Positions 10,601 to 19,724 of a stretch of DNA of 64,000 bases are shown here, piece after piece (position 1 is the first letter of the stretch; every line of letters begins with the position of its first letter). The translations under genes were made by a program, and so were the position numbers. Source of the DNA: Paracoccus zeaxanthinifaciens ATCC 21588 (GTDB lineage Bacteria > Pseudomonadota > Alphaproteobacteria > Rhodobacterales > Rhodobacteraceae); NCBI RefSeq assembly GCF_000420145.1, contig NZ_ATUJ01000012.1, positions 28,341 to 92,340 of the forward strand, in the 5' to 3' direction. The notes below the pieces were generated by a model that saw only the letters and a program-made list of their open reading frames with translations, made no database searches and was not told the DNA's origin.

Positions 10601-11289
10601 TGGCCGCGCCGCGACAGGGCGCCGCCGGAACGGGCGGCACTTTCGGTCGGCCCATGCGCCTTGTCGCATGGGTCGCCACGGTCATCTTCCTGATCGATCA
10701 GGCGCTGAAATACTGGGTGGTCCATGTCCTGAACCTGGACCGCATCCGCGAATACGACCTGCTGCCTCCATGGCTGAACCTGCGCATGGCGTGGAACCAG
10801 GGCGTGAATTTCGGGCTGTTCTCGTCGGGGCAGGCGACGATGCGGTGGGTGCTCGTGGGCATCGCGCTGGCGATCTGCCTGTGGGTCTCGGTCTGGGTGT
10901 GGCGCGCGCGGCTGGGCCGCTTCGCGCAGGTCTCGGCGGGGCTGCTGATCGGCGGGGCGCTCGGGAACGTGATCGACCGCATCCTCTATGGCGCGGTGGC
11001 CGATTTCCTGAACATGTCGCTGCCGGGCTGGCAGAACCCCTACAGCTTCAACGTGGCCGACATCGCGATCTTCGCAGGCGCGATCGGGCTGGTGCTGATG
11101 CCGCAGAAACCGGCGGACGACGGCGCGAAGCCGCAACCCGCCCCCAAGGCGCGCCGCAGCGCCACGCCCGCGCGCGCACCCAAGCCCGCCGACGATTTCC
11201 GCCCCCAGCCGCGACAGGGCGACCTGTTCCGCGACGCGGGCCGCAAGCCCGCGAAACCGACGCGTGACGGCAACGGAAAATCCCGCTAG
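10600..11289 (+). CDS. lspA: Lipoprotein signal peptidase (signal peptidase II)
   Basis: 229 residues; the first 175 are a typical four-helix LspA. WNQGVNFG matches the N-x-G-x-x-F motif, and the catalytic aspartates are in GNVIDRI and AVADFLNM. It cleaves prolipoproteins after lipid modification in the inner membrane. The roughly 50-residue C-terminal tail, rich in Pro, Ala, Arg and Lys, is longer than usual. ATG 10600 overlaps the purH stop by one base; ATG 10654 is the other possible start. The next gene encodes a lipoprotein, a likely substrate. Confidence 0.93.
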   Translation: MAAPRQGAAGTGGTFGRPMRLVAWVATVIFLIDQALKYWVVHVLNLDRIREYDLLPPWLNLRMAWNQGVNFGLFSSGQATMRWVLVGIALAICLWVSVWVWRARLGRFAQVSAGLLIGGALGNVIDRILYGAVADFLNMSLPGWQNPYSFNVADIAIFAGAIGLVLMPQKPADDGAKPQPAPKARRSATPARAPKPADDFRPQPRQGDLFRDAGRKPAKPTRDGNGKSR

Positions 11290-11320
11290 AACGGGCGAAA
11301 CGGGCAGAAGGATGCACCAG

Positions 11321-11827
11321 ATGCGCAAGGCGTCGCTGATCTTGGGAATGGCCGCGATGATGGCCCTGACCGCCTGCGCGGGCGGCTCCAAGCTGAACAA
11401 TTTCCGCAAGGTGCAGTCCGGCCCGGACGAATTCGGCATCCTTCCGACCAAGCCCCTGTCGATGCCGCCCGACCTGGCGGTGCTGCCCCAGCCGACGCCC
11501 GGCGGCGCGAACATCACCGACCCCACGCCCAAGGGCGACGCGGTCGCGGTGCTGGGCGGCAACCCCGCCCGCCTGGCCGACCAGGGCGTCGCCGCAGCTG
11601 ACCAGGCGCTGATCGCCCATGCGACGCGCCAGGGCACCGATCCCGCCATCCGCGAGGATCTGGCCCAACGCGACGCGCGCTGGCGCGAACGCAACGGCCG
11701 CCGCCTGATCGAACGGATCATCGGCTCCTCGGTCTATCAGCGCGCCTACGAGGACGTGTCGCTGGATGCCGAGGCCGAGCAGGTCCGCTGGCAGCGTGCG
11801 GGCGCCATCACCTCGACCGCACCCTGA
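11321..11827 (+). CDS. DUF3035 lipoprotein
   Basis: 168 residues with a short signal peptide ending in the lipobox LTAC (Cys about residue 19), so it should be lipid-anchored. The DUF3035 core includes [15 protein letters not shown] and [16 protein letters not shown], and a C-terminal WRERNGRR helix follows. The function is unknown; it is probably an envelope protein. ATG 11321 is chosen because GAAGG lies nine bases upstream; ATG 11312 would leave almost no space. It sits 31 bases after lspA in the same direction. Confidence 0.82.
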   Translation: MRKASLILGMAAMMALTACAGGSKLNNFRKVQSGPDEFGILPTKPLSMPPDLAVLPQPTPGGANITDPTPKGDAVAVLGGNPARLADQGVAAADQALIAHATRQGTDPAIREDLAQRDARWRERNGRRLIERIIGSSVYQRAYEDVSLDAEAEQVRWQRAGAITSTAP

Positions 11828-11869
11828 CCCCACGACCCTTGCACATTCGCGCGAGGGTGGCTTGCGCGA

Positions 11870-11913
11870 GCGACCTCTGACGGGCCAAGTTCCGCCCAGC
11901 AAGAGGAGGTCGC
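11870..11913 (+). promoter_or_regulatory. Hairpin that would mask the Shine-Dalgarno of the M16 protease gene
   Basis: A perfect 8-base inverted repeat: gcgacctc at 11870-11877 and gaggtcgc at 11906-11913, with a 28-base loop. The downstream arm includes most of the GAGGAGG ribosome site (11903-11909) of the M16 gene starting at 11921. Pairing would hide it, so this may be a translational switch. The pairing is visible; the regulation is inference. Confidence 0.4.
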
Positions 11914-11920
11914 ACCACCG

Positions 11921-13315
11921 ATGCGTTGCTTGGCACACCGCCCCCGTCCCGTCACCGCAGCCCTTCTGGCCGCGCTGACCCTGTCGCCCGTCATCGCCGC
12001 CGCGCAGGACGCCGAACCCGTCGCCCAGCCCGCGGGCATCACCCATTTCACGCTGCCCAACGGGCTGGAAACCGTGGTCATCCCCGACGACCGCGCCCCG
12101 GTCGTCGTCCAGATGGTCTGGTACCGCATCGGCGCCGCCGACGAGGTTCCGGGCAAGTCCGGCATCGCCCATTACCTGGAACACCTGATGTTCAAGGGGA
12201 CCGACAAGCTGGCTCCGGGCGAATTGTCGAAGACCGTCACCGCGAATGGCGGCAGCGACAACGCCTTCACCTCGTGGGACTTCACCGCCTATTTCCAGCG
12301 CATCGCCAGCGACCGCCTGCCCCTGATCATGGGGATGGAGGCCGACCGGATGCAGAACCTGTCGATCTCGGACGACGACTGGCAGGCCGAGCGCAAGGTC
12401 GTGCTGGAGGAGCGGGCGCAGCGCGTGGACAGCGACCCCGCCGCCCTGTTCCGAGAGGAGATGAACGCCATCCTCTATGACAACCACCCCTATGGCCGCC
12501 CGATCATCGGCTGGCGGGACGAGATCGCGGCCCTGACGCTGGACGATGCCAACGCCTGGTACGACGAACACTATGCGCCGAACGAGGCCGTGCTGGTCAT
12601 CGCGGGCGATGTCACCCCCGAACGCGCCCGCGAACTGGCCGAGGAACATTACGGCCCGATCCCCGCATCCGACGACGCGGCCCCCCGCATCCGCCCGCAG
12701 GAACCGCAAAAGCAGACCGACCGCCGCATCACCATGTCCGACCCCCGCGTCGCGCAGCCCCGCTTCAGCCGCGCGATCCTTGCACCCGAACGCGACCCCG
12801 GCGACCAGCGGCAGGCCGCCGCGCTGACGGTCCTGTCGGAGCTGCTGGGCGGATCCACGCAGACCTCGTTCCTTGCGCGTGAACTGATGCTGTCGGGCAA
12901 GGCGCTGTGGGTGGGCGCGAATTACGACGGGCTGTCGCTGGACGATACCGAGTTCACCATCTCGATGGTGCCCGCAAACGGCCAGGATCCCGAACAGGCC
13001 GAGGCCGATCTGGACGCCGCGCTGGACAAGTTCGTGAAGGACGGCATCGATCCCGCCGACCTGGACCGGGTGAAGACCCGCATCCGCGCCGCGCAGGTCT
13101 ATGCCCGCGACAGCGCGCATGGCCGCGCCTACGATTACGGCCAGGGCCTGTCCGTGGGCCTGGGCGTCGATGACGTGTCGGAATGGCCCGACATCCTGGG
13201 TTCCGTCACCGAGGACGAGGTGATGGAGGCCGCGCGGCTGGTACTGGACGGCCCCGGCCACGTGACCGGCTGGCTGCTGCCCGAGAAACCCGAGGAACCG
13301 GAGGTGCAGAAATGA
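11921..13315 (+). CDS. M16 family zinc metalloprotease (catalytic subunit), exported
   Basis: 464 residues. A signal peptide is followed by AAAQDAE near residue 28. The inverted zinc motif HYLEH is at 84-88 with the distal Glu in KVVLEERAQR, so this is the active partner of an M16 pair like bacterial PqqL/insulinase relatives. The middle contains YGRPIIGW and NAWYDEHYAPNEAVLVIAGDV, typical of M16 domains. It probably degrades peptides in the periplasm. The next M16 gene overlaps by four bases (ATGA), indicating a coupled heterodimer. Confidence 0.92.
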   Translation: MRCLAHRPRPVTAALLAALTLSPVIAAAQDAEPVAQPAGITHFTLPNGLETVVIPDDRAPVVVQMVWYRIGAADEVPGKSGIAHYLEHLMFKGTDKLAPGELSKTVTANGGSDNAFTSWDFTAYFQRIASDRLPLIMGMEADRMQNLSISDDDWQAERKVVLEERAQRVDSDPAALFREEMNAILYDNHPYGRPIIGWRDEIAALTLDDANAWYDEHYAPNEAVLVIAGDVTPERARELAEEHYGPIPASDDAAPRIRPQEPQKQTDRRITMSDPRVAQPRFSRAILAPERDPGDQRQAAALTVLSELLGGSTQTSFLARELMLSGKALWVGANYDGLSLDDTEFTISMVPANGQDPEQAEADLDAALDKFVKDGIDPADLDRVKTRIRAAQVYARDSAHGRAYDYGQGLSVGLGVDDVSEWPDILGSVTEDEVMEAARLVLDGPGHVTGWLLPEKPEEPEVQK

Positions 13316-14616
13316 TCCGCGCCGCATTCGCCGCGCTTCTGGCGCTGATGGCCCTGCCTGCCCATGCCACGCAGATCGACCAGGTCACCTCGCCCGGCGG
13401 GATCGAGGCGTGGCTGGTCCAGGATGACAGCATCCCCTTCGTCGCGCTGGACATCCAGTTCAAGGGCGGCGCCAGCATGGACGCCGATGGCAAGCGCGGC
13501 GCCATCAACCTGATGACCGGCCTTCTGGAGGAAGGCGCGGGCCAGCGCGACGCCACCGCCTTTGCCCGCGCGGTCGAGGATCTGGGCGCGCGCCTGTCCT
13601 TCGACGCCAGCGACGACACGCTGTCCATCGGCTTCCAGGCGCTGTCCGAGAACCGCGATCAGGCCGCCGACCTTCTGGCACAGGCGCTGCGCGAACCCCG
13701 CTTCGACGACACCGCCGTGGAACGCGTCCGCTCGCAGGTGCAGGCGATCATCCGGTCCGAGGCGACCGACCCGAACAGCATCGCCGCCAAGGAAATGGCC
13801 GCGCAGGCATGGGGCGACCACCCCTATGCCACGTCGATCAACGGGACGGCCGAAAGCGTCGCGGCCCTGACGCGGCAGGATCTCGTGCAGGCCAAGAACC
13901 GCGTCCTTGCGCGCGACCGCGTGGTCGTGGGGGCCGCCGGCGACATCACCCCCGAGGAACTGGGCCCGCTGCTAGACCGCATCCTGGGCGGGCTGCCCGA
14001 AAAGGCGACCGCGCCCCTGCCCGACAAGGTCGAACCGCAGCTGACGGGCGGCGTCAGCGTGATCGACTGGGACAGCCCGCAGACGGTGGTGTCCTTCGCG
14101 GGGCCGGGGCTGGCCATCGACGATCCGGACTATTTCGCGGCCTATGTCGCGAACCACATCCTGGGCGGCGGGGGCTTCAGCTCGCGCCTGATGACCGAGG
14201 TGCGCGAGAAGCGCGGCCTGACCTATGGCGTGGGGACCGCCCTTGCGCCGGGGCTGTTCGGCGATACCTGGCGCGGCGGCATGGCCGGATCGAACGCCAC
14301 CACCGCGCAGGCGATCGACCTGATCCGCGCCGAATATGCCCGCATGGCCGAAGGCGGCGTCACCGAGGCCGAGCTGACCGACGCCAAGACCTATCTGACG
14401 GGAGAATACCCGCTGCGCTTCGACGGCAATTCGCGCATCGCCTCGATCATGGCGGGGATGCAGCTGATGGGCTTTGCGCCCGACTACATCGACACCCGCA
14501 ACGACCGGGTCGAGGCCGTGACCGCGGATGACGTCGCGCGCGTGGCGGCCCGGATGCTGGACCCCGATGCGCTGCGCTTCGTGCTGGTGGGCCGCCCCGA
14601 GGGCATCGCGGAATAA
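13312..14616 (+). CDS. M16 family peptidase-like protein (non-catalytic partner), exported
   Basis: 434 residues with a signal peptide ending ALPAHA near residue 17. The M16 fold is clear (VLARDRVVVGAAGDITPEEL; EVREKRGLTYGVGT; GGGGFSSRLM), but where active members have HxxEH this one has a non-matching stretch (NLMTGLLEEGAG). It therefore lacks the zinc site and should act as the partner subunit of the gene before it, as in other M16B pairs. Start ATG 13312 overlaps the upstream stop. Confidence 0.9.
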   Translation: MIRAAFAALLALMALPAHATQIDQVTSPGGIEAWLVQDDSIPFVALDIQFKGGASMDADGKRGAINLMTGLLEEGAGQRDATAFARAVEDLGARLSFDASDDTLSIGFQALSENRDQAADLLAQALREPRFDDTAVERVRSQVQAIIRSEATDPNSIAAKEMAAQAWGDHPYATSINGTAESVAALTRQDLVQAKNRVLARDRVVVGAAGDITPEELGPLLDRILGGLPEKATAPLPDKVEPQLTGGVSVIDWDSPQTVVSFAGPGLAIDDPDYFAAYVANHILGGGGFSSRLMTEVREKRGLTYGVGTALAPGLFGDTWRGGMAGSNATTAQAIDLIRAEYARMAEGGVTEAELTDAKTYLTGEYPLRFDGNSRIASIMAGMQLMGFAPDYIDTRNDRVEAVTADDVARVAARMLDPDALRFVLVGRPEGIAE

Positions 14617-14621
14617 CAGGC

Positions 14622-14658
14622 CCCGCGGCGCGAAGCTCTGGCAGTTTGGCGCCGCGGG
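14622..14658 (+). terminator. GC-rich hairpin between the M16 pair and mutL
   Basis: A perfect 10-base stem, cccgcggcgc at 14622-14631 and gcgccgcggg at 14649-14658, with a 17-base loop, five bases after the M16 stop. No run of T follows, so it is not a classical intrinsic terminator. It may stabilise the upstream mRNA end or slow read-through into mutL. Confidence 0.4.
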
Positions 14659-14676
14659 CATTAGGTTTCGGGGGCC

Positions 14677-16509
14677 ATGAACGAACACGCCCCCCAGGAC
14701 GGCCACCAGACGCGCCCCGTCATCCGACAGCTGGACGAGAACACCGCCAACCGCATCGCGGCGGGCGAGGTGGTCGAACGCCCCGCATCCGCCGTCAAGG
14801 AACTGGTCGAGAACGCGCTGGACGCGGGCGCGACCCGCATCGACGTCGCGATCGAGGAAGGCGGCAAGCGCCTGATCCGCGTCACCGACGACGGCTGCGG
14901 CATGACGGGCGACGACCTGCCGCTGGCGCTGTCGCGCCACGCCACCAGCAAGATCGACGGTACCGACCTTCTGGCGATCCGCAGCTTCGGCTTTCGTGGC
15001 GAGGCTCTGCCCTCGCTCGGGGCGGTGGGGCGGCTGACGATCACGTCGCGGGTCCAGGGCGGCGACGGCGCGCAGATCCGGGTCGAGGGCGGGCGCATCG
15101 CCCCCGTGCGTCCGGCGGGCGCGAATTGCGGCACGGTGGTCGAACTGCGCGACCTGTTCTTCGCCACGCCCGCGCGGCTGAAATTCATGCGCACCGACCG
15201 CGCCGAGACGCAGGCCGTGGCCGACGTGATGCGCCGCCTTGCGATGGCCGAACCCTATGTCGGCTTCCGCCTGACCGCCGATGGCCGAGAGATCTTCCGC
15301 ACCGATGCCGAACAAGGAGAGCTGTTCGGCGCGCTGACCATGCGCCTGACCCGCATCATGGGCCCCGAGTTCACCGAGAACGCCCTGTCCATCGACGCCG
15401 AACGCGACGGGATCGCCCTGACCGGGCTGGCGGCGCTGCCGACCTATTCGCGCGGCGCGGCGGTGGCGCAGCATCTCTATGTGAACGGGCGTCCCGTGCG
15501 CGACAAAGTGCTGAGCGGCGCATTGCGGGCGGGTTACATGGACGTGCTGGCCTCGGGGCGCTATCCAGCGGCGGTGCTGTTCCTGAACTGCGACCCGCAG
15601 CTGGTCGACGTGAACGTCCACCCCGCCAAGGCCGAGGTGCGGTTCCGCGACGGCCAGTCCGCGCGCGGCCTGATCGTGTCGGCGCTGCGCCACGCGCTGG
15701 CGGGCGCCGGTCACAGGGCATCGTCCACGGTGGGGGATGCGACGCTGGCGGCGTTCCAACCCGAACAGGCCCCCCCAGCCGCGCAACGCGCATGGCGGCC
15801 CGACACGCCCTCGGACGCGGCGATCCGCGCCTCGCTGGACCTGCAGGCCCCGGTGGAACATCGCGATCCGGGCTTTGCCGAGGCGCCCTCGGGCCGCTAC
15901 GAGGAACCGTCCGAGCAGCCGGTCGCGGCCCCCCTTGGCGCGGCGCGGGCCCAGATCCACGAGAATTACATCATCGCCCAGACCGAGGACGGCATGATCG
16001 TCGTCGATCAGCATGCCGCGCATGAACGGCTCGTCTATGAACGGCTGAAGGCGCAGGCCGCCGAACACGGCATCCGGTCCCAGGCCCTGCTGATCCCCGA
16101 GGTGATCGAGCTGTCCGAGGGCGATGCGCAGCGCATCATGTCCATCGCCGACGAGCTGGCGGATCTGGGGCTGGTTCTGGAACCCTTCGGCAGCGGCGCG
16201 GTGGCGCTGCGCGAACAGCCCGCCATGCTGACGCGGCTGGATGCCAAGGCGCTGATCCGCGATATCCTGGACGACCTGGCCGACCAGGGCAGCTCGGACA
16301 GGCTGCGCGGGCGGATCGACGCGGTGCTGTCCTCGATGGCGTGCCACGGCTCGGTCCGGTCGGGCCGCCGGATGAGCGCGGACGAGATGAACGCCCTGCT
16401 GCGGGAAATGGAGCGCACGCCCCGGTCGGGCCAGTGCAATCACGGCCGCCCAACATGGGTGAAGCTGCGCCTGACCGATATCGAGCGGCTGTTCGGCCGC
16501 AGCGGTTAA
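14677..16509 (+). CDS. mutL: DNA mismatch repair protein MutL (endonuclease type)
   Basis: 610 residues. The N-terminal GHKL ATPase (about 15-340) shows ELVENALDAGA, DDGCGM and FGFRGEALPS. A variable Pro-rich linker leads to the C-terminal dimerisation domain. That domain carries the metal-dependent endonuclease motif DQHAAHERLVYE (about 443-454), plus SMACHGSVRSG and CNHGRPT, so this MutL should nick DNA itself, as expected for bacteria lacking MutH. It stops one base beyond the start of the convergent dehydrogenase stop codon. Confidence 0.97.
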   Translation: MNEHAPQDGHQTRPVIRQLDENTANRIAAGEVVERPASAVKELVENALDAGATRIDVAIEEGGKRLIRVTDDGCGMTGDDLPLALSRHATSKIDGTDLLAIRSFGFRGEALPSLGAVGRLTITSRVQGGDGAQIRVEGGRIAPVRPAGANCGTVVELRDLFFATPARLKFMRTDRAETQAVADVMRRLAMAEPYVGFRLTADGREIFRTDAEQGELFGALTMRLTRIMGPEFTENALSIDAERDGIALTGLAALPTYSRGAAVAQHLYVNGRPVRDKVLSGALRAGYMDVLASGRYPAAVLFLNCDPQLVDVNVHPAKAEVRFRDGQSARGLIVSALRHALAGAGHRASSTVGDATLAAFQPEQAPPAAQRAWRPDTPSDAAIRASLDLQAPVEHRDPGFAEAPSGRYEEPSEQPVAAPLGAARAQIHENYIIAQTEDGMIVVDQHAAHERLVYERLKAQAAEHGIRSQALLIPEVIELSEGDAQRIMSIADELADLGLVLEPFGSGAVALREQPAMLTRLDAKALIRDILDDLADQGSSDRLRGRIDAVLSSMACHGSVRSGRRMSADEMNALLREMERTPRSGQCNHGRPTWVKLRLTDIERLFGRSG

Positions 16510-17699
16510 CCTTCGGGCGTCACCCGGATCAGGCGACCGTCATCATGGTCGGTGATCAGGACGATGGCCCCGTCCGGCGCGACCTCGATCTCTCGAACGC
16601 GGCCCACGCCCTGCAGGTGACGCGCCTCGCCGGTGACCTCGTCGCCCTCGATCCGCAGGCGGTGGATGGATTGCGACTGCAGCCCGCCCAGCAGCGCCTG
16701 CCCCTGCCATTCGGGGAACATCGCGCCGTCATAGAACGCCATCCCGCTGAGCGCGGGCGACGGGTCCCAGTAATAGACGGGCTGGTCGGTCCCCTCGACC
16801 TGCGTCGCCCCCATCTGCGCACCGTTGTAGTTGGTGCCATAGGTCGCCAGCGGCCAGCCGTGATTCTCGGCCTGCTCGATCAGGTTCAGCTCGTCCCCGC
16901 CGCGGGGACCGTGTTCGGACATCCACACGCGCCCGTCCGGGCCCATCGCCGCGCCCTGGATGTTGCGGTGCCCGATGGACCAGATCTCGGGCAGCCAGCC
17001 CTCGACGCCCGCCCCTGCCGGGGCGCCGTCGGATGCGCGGATGCGGACGACCTTGCCCAGGGTGGTCTGCGGGTCCTGCGCCAGCTGGCGCGGTTCGGGG
17101 TCGGACCGTTCGCCCAGGCCCACCAGGATGTGCCCCTGCCCGTCATGGACGATGCGCGCGCCGAAATGCTTGGTCGAGGCCCAGGCGGGGTGCTGCTGCC
17201 AGATGCGTTCGACCTGCTCCATCCGGGTGCCGTCATCCGACAGGATGCCGGTGGCGACGGCGGTGGCGTTCCTGCCGCCCTCGCGCGGTTCGGCATAGGT
17301 CCACCAGACGCGGCGCGTCTGCGCGAAATCCCCGGCGACCGAGACGTCGTGAAGCCCGCCCTGATCGCGGGCATCCACCTGGGGCAGCCCCTCGATCGGG
17401 GCCGACAGGCTGCCATCCGCACCCACGATGCGCATCCGGCCCGGGCGTTCGGTGACAAGCCAGCTGCCATCCGGCAGACCGGCCAGACCCCAGGGATGTT
17501 CCAGCCCCTCGGCCAGGACCTGCATCTGCAGTTCCGGTCCCTGCGGCAGCGCGGGGGCGCGGGTCTGGGCCGCGAAGGCGGGCGACTGGTCATAGGCCCG
17601 CCCGTTCGGCGCGCCGTCGAAGTAATCCTGCGCGCAGGCGGCGGTGGCCAGCAGGCTGGCGGCGGCAAGCGTCAGGGACGCGGATCTGGGGACGGGCAT
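16506..17699 (-). CDS. PQQ-dependent aldose sugar dehydrogenase, exported
   Basis: 397 residues with an N-terminal signal peptide (LAAASLLATAAC, cut near AQDYF). The soluble PQQ glucose dehydrogenase/YliI beta-propeller family is indicated by EGLEHPWGLAGLPDG, the DQGGLHDV segment with the catalytic-base His, GHRNIQG and SEHGPRGGDELN. It oxidises aldoses in the periplasm using PQQ; PQQ synthesis genes are not in view. GGAGGAG precedes ATG 17699. It is 67 bases downstream of the saccharopine dehydrogenase gene on the same strand and overlaps the end of mutL. Confidence 0.9.
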   Translation of the reverse strand: MPVPRSASLTLAAASLLATAACAQDYFDGAPNGRAYDQSPAFAAQTRAPALPQGPELQMQVLAEGLEHPWGLAGLPDGSWLVTERPGRMRIVGADGSLSAPIEGLPQVDARDQGGLHDVSVAGDFAQTRRVWWTYAEPREGGRNATAVATGILSDDGTRMEQVERIWQQHPAWASTKHFGARIVHDGQGHILVGLGERSDPEPRQLAQDPQTTLGKVVRIRASDGAPAGAGVEGWLPEIWSIGHRNIQGAAMGPDGRVWMSEHGPRGGDELNLIEQAENHGWPLATYGTNYNGAQMGATQVEGTDQPVYYWDPSPALSGMAFYDGAMFPEWQGQALLGGLQSQSIHRLRIEGDEVTGEARHLQGVGRVREIEVAPDGAIVLITDHDDGRLIRVTPEG

Positions 17700-17766
17700 C
17701 GTATCTCCTCCGGTCGGATGCTTGACAAGGGAACCCGTCGCCCGCGAAAACGTTCCGCGCGGCCCG

Positions 17767-18822
17767 TCACGCCCCCGCCAGATGTTCGTCGAACAGCCGC
17801 GAGGCACGGCCCCATGCCCCGCCCTGCAGATCGCCCAGCCCCTCCAGCACGGGCAGAAGCTGCGCCGCGTAATCCTCCGAGCTTTCGCGCGGCAGCATCG
17901 AGGGCAGGTTGTCGATGGCCATCACGTCCAGCGGCGGATTATCTGCCACCCGCAGCACCGGCGCCTCCCAGTCGGTCGCCCGGTCATAGACCTTGATCGG
18001 TGAGAATTCGCTGTCGGGATCGCAGGCCACGTCGCCGATGACGCGCAGCGCGCGGGCGGGGCCCGTCGCCTCGGCGGGCACGAAGACCGGCGCGCCCGGA
18101 CGGGCCAGGATCGCGTTGACGAAGATGTCATGCGCCAGCACCTCGGGGAAGGGGCCGCCATGCGCGGTCTCGGCCATGTCCCATTCGGTGACGCCCACGC
18201 CCATCGCGGTCATCAGGTCGCGCGCACCGCTGCCGACGCGGCCCTTCGCGCCGATGACGATGGCGCGGGGGCGCGGCCTGCCCGACGCGTCCAGCCGCGC
18301 CCGCAGCGCGTCCTGCAGCGCGTCCTTGTCGGGCCATGCATGGACCGGTCCGCAGATCCCGCCGCGCATCTGCGCGACCCAGGCCATCAGCGACACCGCA
18401 GCCCCGGCATAGCCCGCCCAGTACCCGAAGGCTGCCAGCCTGCGGCCATCGCCATCCGTCAGGTATTCAAGGTCCAGAAGCCGCCCACCGCCCCTGCGGA
18501 ACCGGTCCAGCAGCACCCTGCCCGCGGGTTGCCCCTTGTAGGCGTGGCCGAACATGATGTGACGATGGACCAGGGCCGAGCCGTCCTCGGGCAGCTCCTT
18601 CAGGCCGAAGACGATGGCGTCGCGGGGGGCGTCGGGCCAGCTGCCCTCGGGGGCGATGATGGCCCCCGCCTTGCGGTATTCCTCGGTCGCGATGACGCGG
18701 CGGGCGCTGTCCTCGACCGTGACGCGGAAGCCCTGAGCGATCAGCCGGCGGACGCCGTCCGGGGTGATGCCCACCCGATCCTCGTTGGGGCGGCTTTCGG
18801 CCCTGACCCAGAGATGCGTCAT
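17767..18822 (-). CDS. Saccharopine dehydrogenase (L-lysine-forming type)
   Basis: 351 residues similar to fungal LYS1. The N-terminal alanine-dehydrogenase-like domain has WVRAESRPNEDRVGITPDGVR, and the HIMFGHAYKGQ block contains the catalytic Lys/His region. The nucleotide-binding part has RPRAIVIGAKGRVGSGA. The family interconverts saccharopine with lysine and 2-oxoglutarate; direction in this bacterium is not shown. AGGGGGAAG lies before the ATG. Divergent from the metallo-hydrolase gene with 131 bases between. Confidence 0.88.
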   Translation of the reverse strand: MTHLWVRAESRPNEDRVGITPDGVRRLIAQGFRVTVEDSARRVIATEEYRKAGAIIAPEGSWPDAPRDAIVFGLKELPEDGSALVHRHIMFGHAYKGQPAGRVLLDRFRRGGGRLLDLEYLTDGDGRRLAAFGYWAGYAGAAVSLMAWVAQMRGGICGPVHAWPDKDALQDALRARLDASGRPRPRAIVIGAKGRVGSGARDLMTAMGVGVTEWDMAETAHGGPFPEVLAHDIFVNAILARPGAPVFVPAEATGPARALRVIGDVACDPDSEFSPIKVYDRATDWEAPVLRVADNPPLDVMAIDNLPSMLPRESSEDYAAQLLPVLEGLGDLQGGAWGRASRLFDEHLAGA

Positions 18823-18953
18823 CTGTCTTCCCCCTGCCGTGATCCTGTCACAAACAGTAGGTTACACATCGTCGGGCGGCAAGGCGCGGAACCCCACGCG
18901 CAGTGCCGGGGTTGGGCGGTTGCCCAGTCACATATCACAAGCCCGAGGTTCCC

Positions 18954-19724
18954 ATGCGCCTGACCCGTCGCCACAGCCTGCAGATCGCCGCCGCCTCGCT
19001 CGGGGCGGGCCTGCTGCCCCGCATCGCCGCCGCACAGGAGGCCGGGCCCTTCACCCATGCGACCGAGGCCGGCGACGTGGTGATCCATGCCGTCGATCAC
19101 GCCAGCATGGTCTGGGAAACGCCCTCGGGGGTGATCTTCGTCGATCCGGTCGGCGGCGCCGAGGCATATGCAGAACTGCCCGCGCCCGACCTGATCCTGA
19201 TCACCCACGAACATGGCGACCACTATGACCAGCCGACGCTGGACGCCCTGCCCGAGGTGCCGATGATCACCAACCCTGCCGTGGCCGACATGCTTCCGCA
19301 GGCGATGCGCGAACGCGTCACGGTCATGGCCAACGGCGATACCGGCACCGCGCTGGACCTGCCGATCGAGGCCATCCCCGCCTACAACATCACGGAGGAC
19401 CGGCTGAAGTTCCACCCGCAGGGTCGCGACAACGGCTATATCCTGACCATCGGCGACAAGCGCTTCCTGATCGCGGGCGATACCGAGGACACGCCGGAAC
19501 TGCGCGCCCTGACCGATATCGAGGTGGCGTTCCTGCCGATGAACCTGCCCTATACCATGACCGTCGAACAGGCGGCCGAGGCCGTGACCGCCTTCGCGCC
19601 GCGCGTGGTCTATCCCTATCACCACCGCGGCAGCGACCTTGACGCATTCGCGAAGGCGGTCGAAGCTGGCGGCTCGGGCGCGGAAGTGGTGATTGCCAAT
19701 TGGTATCCGAACGGCGAAGAGTGA
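18954..19724 (+). CDS. MBL-fold metallo-hydrolase with Tat-like signal
   Basis: 256 residues. The N-terminus has twin arginines (TRRHSLQIAAASL) and an AAAQ cleavage site, suggesting Tat export, although the Phe of the consensus is Ser. The metal ligands are H85, H87, D89 and H90 in THEHGDHYD, with AGDTED and YPYHHRG further on. The architecture is that of UlaG-like/beta-lactamase superfamily hydrolases; the substrate is unknown. The GTG start of the next membrane protein overlaps this stop (GTGA). GAGG precedes ATG 18954. Confidence 0.85.
   Translation: MRLTRRHSLQIAAASLGAGLLPRIAAAQEAGPFTHATEAGDVVIHAVDHASMVWETPSGVIFVDPVGGAEAYAELPAPDLILITHEHGDHYDQPTLDALPEVPMITNPAVADMLPQAMRERVTVMANGDTGTALDLPIEAIPAYNITEDRLKFHPQGRDNGYILTIGDKRFLIAGDTEDTPELRALTDIEVAFLPMNLPYTMTVEQAAEAVTAFAPRVVYPYHHRGSDLDAFAKAVEAGGSGAEVVIANWYPNGEE

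Noticed and set aside
13972..16443. A long minus-strand open frame opposite the second M16 gene and mutL
   Set aside because: It is the antisense shadow of two well-identified genes, with Arg/Gln/His-rich translation and no recognisable domain.
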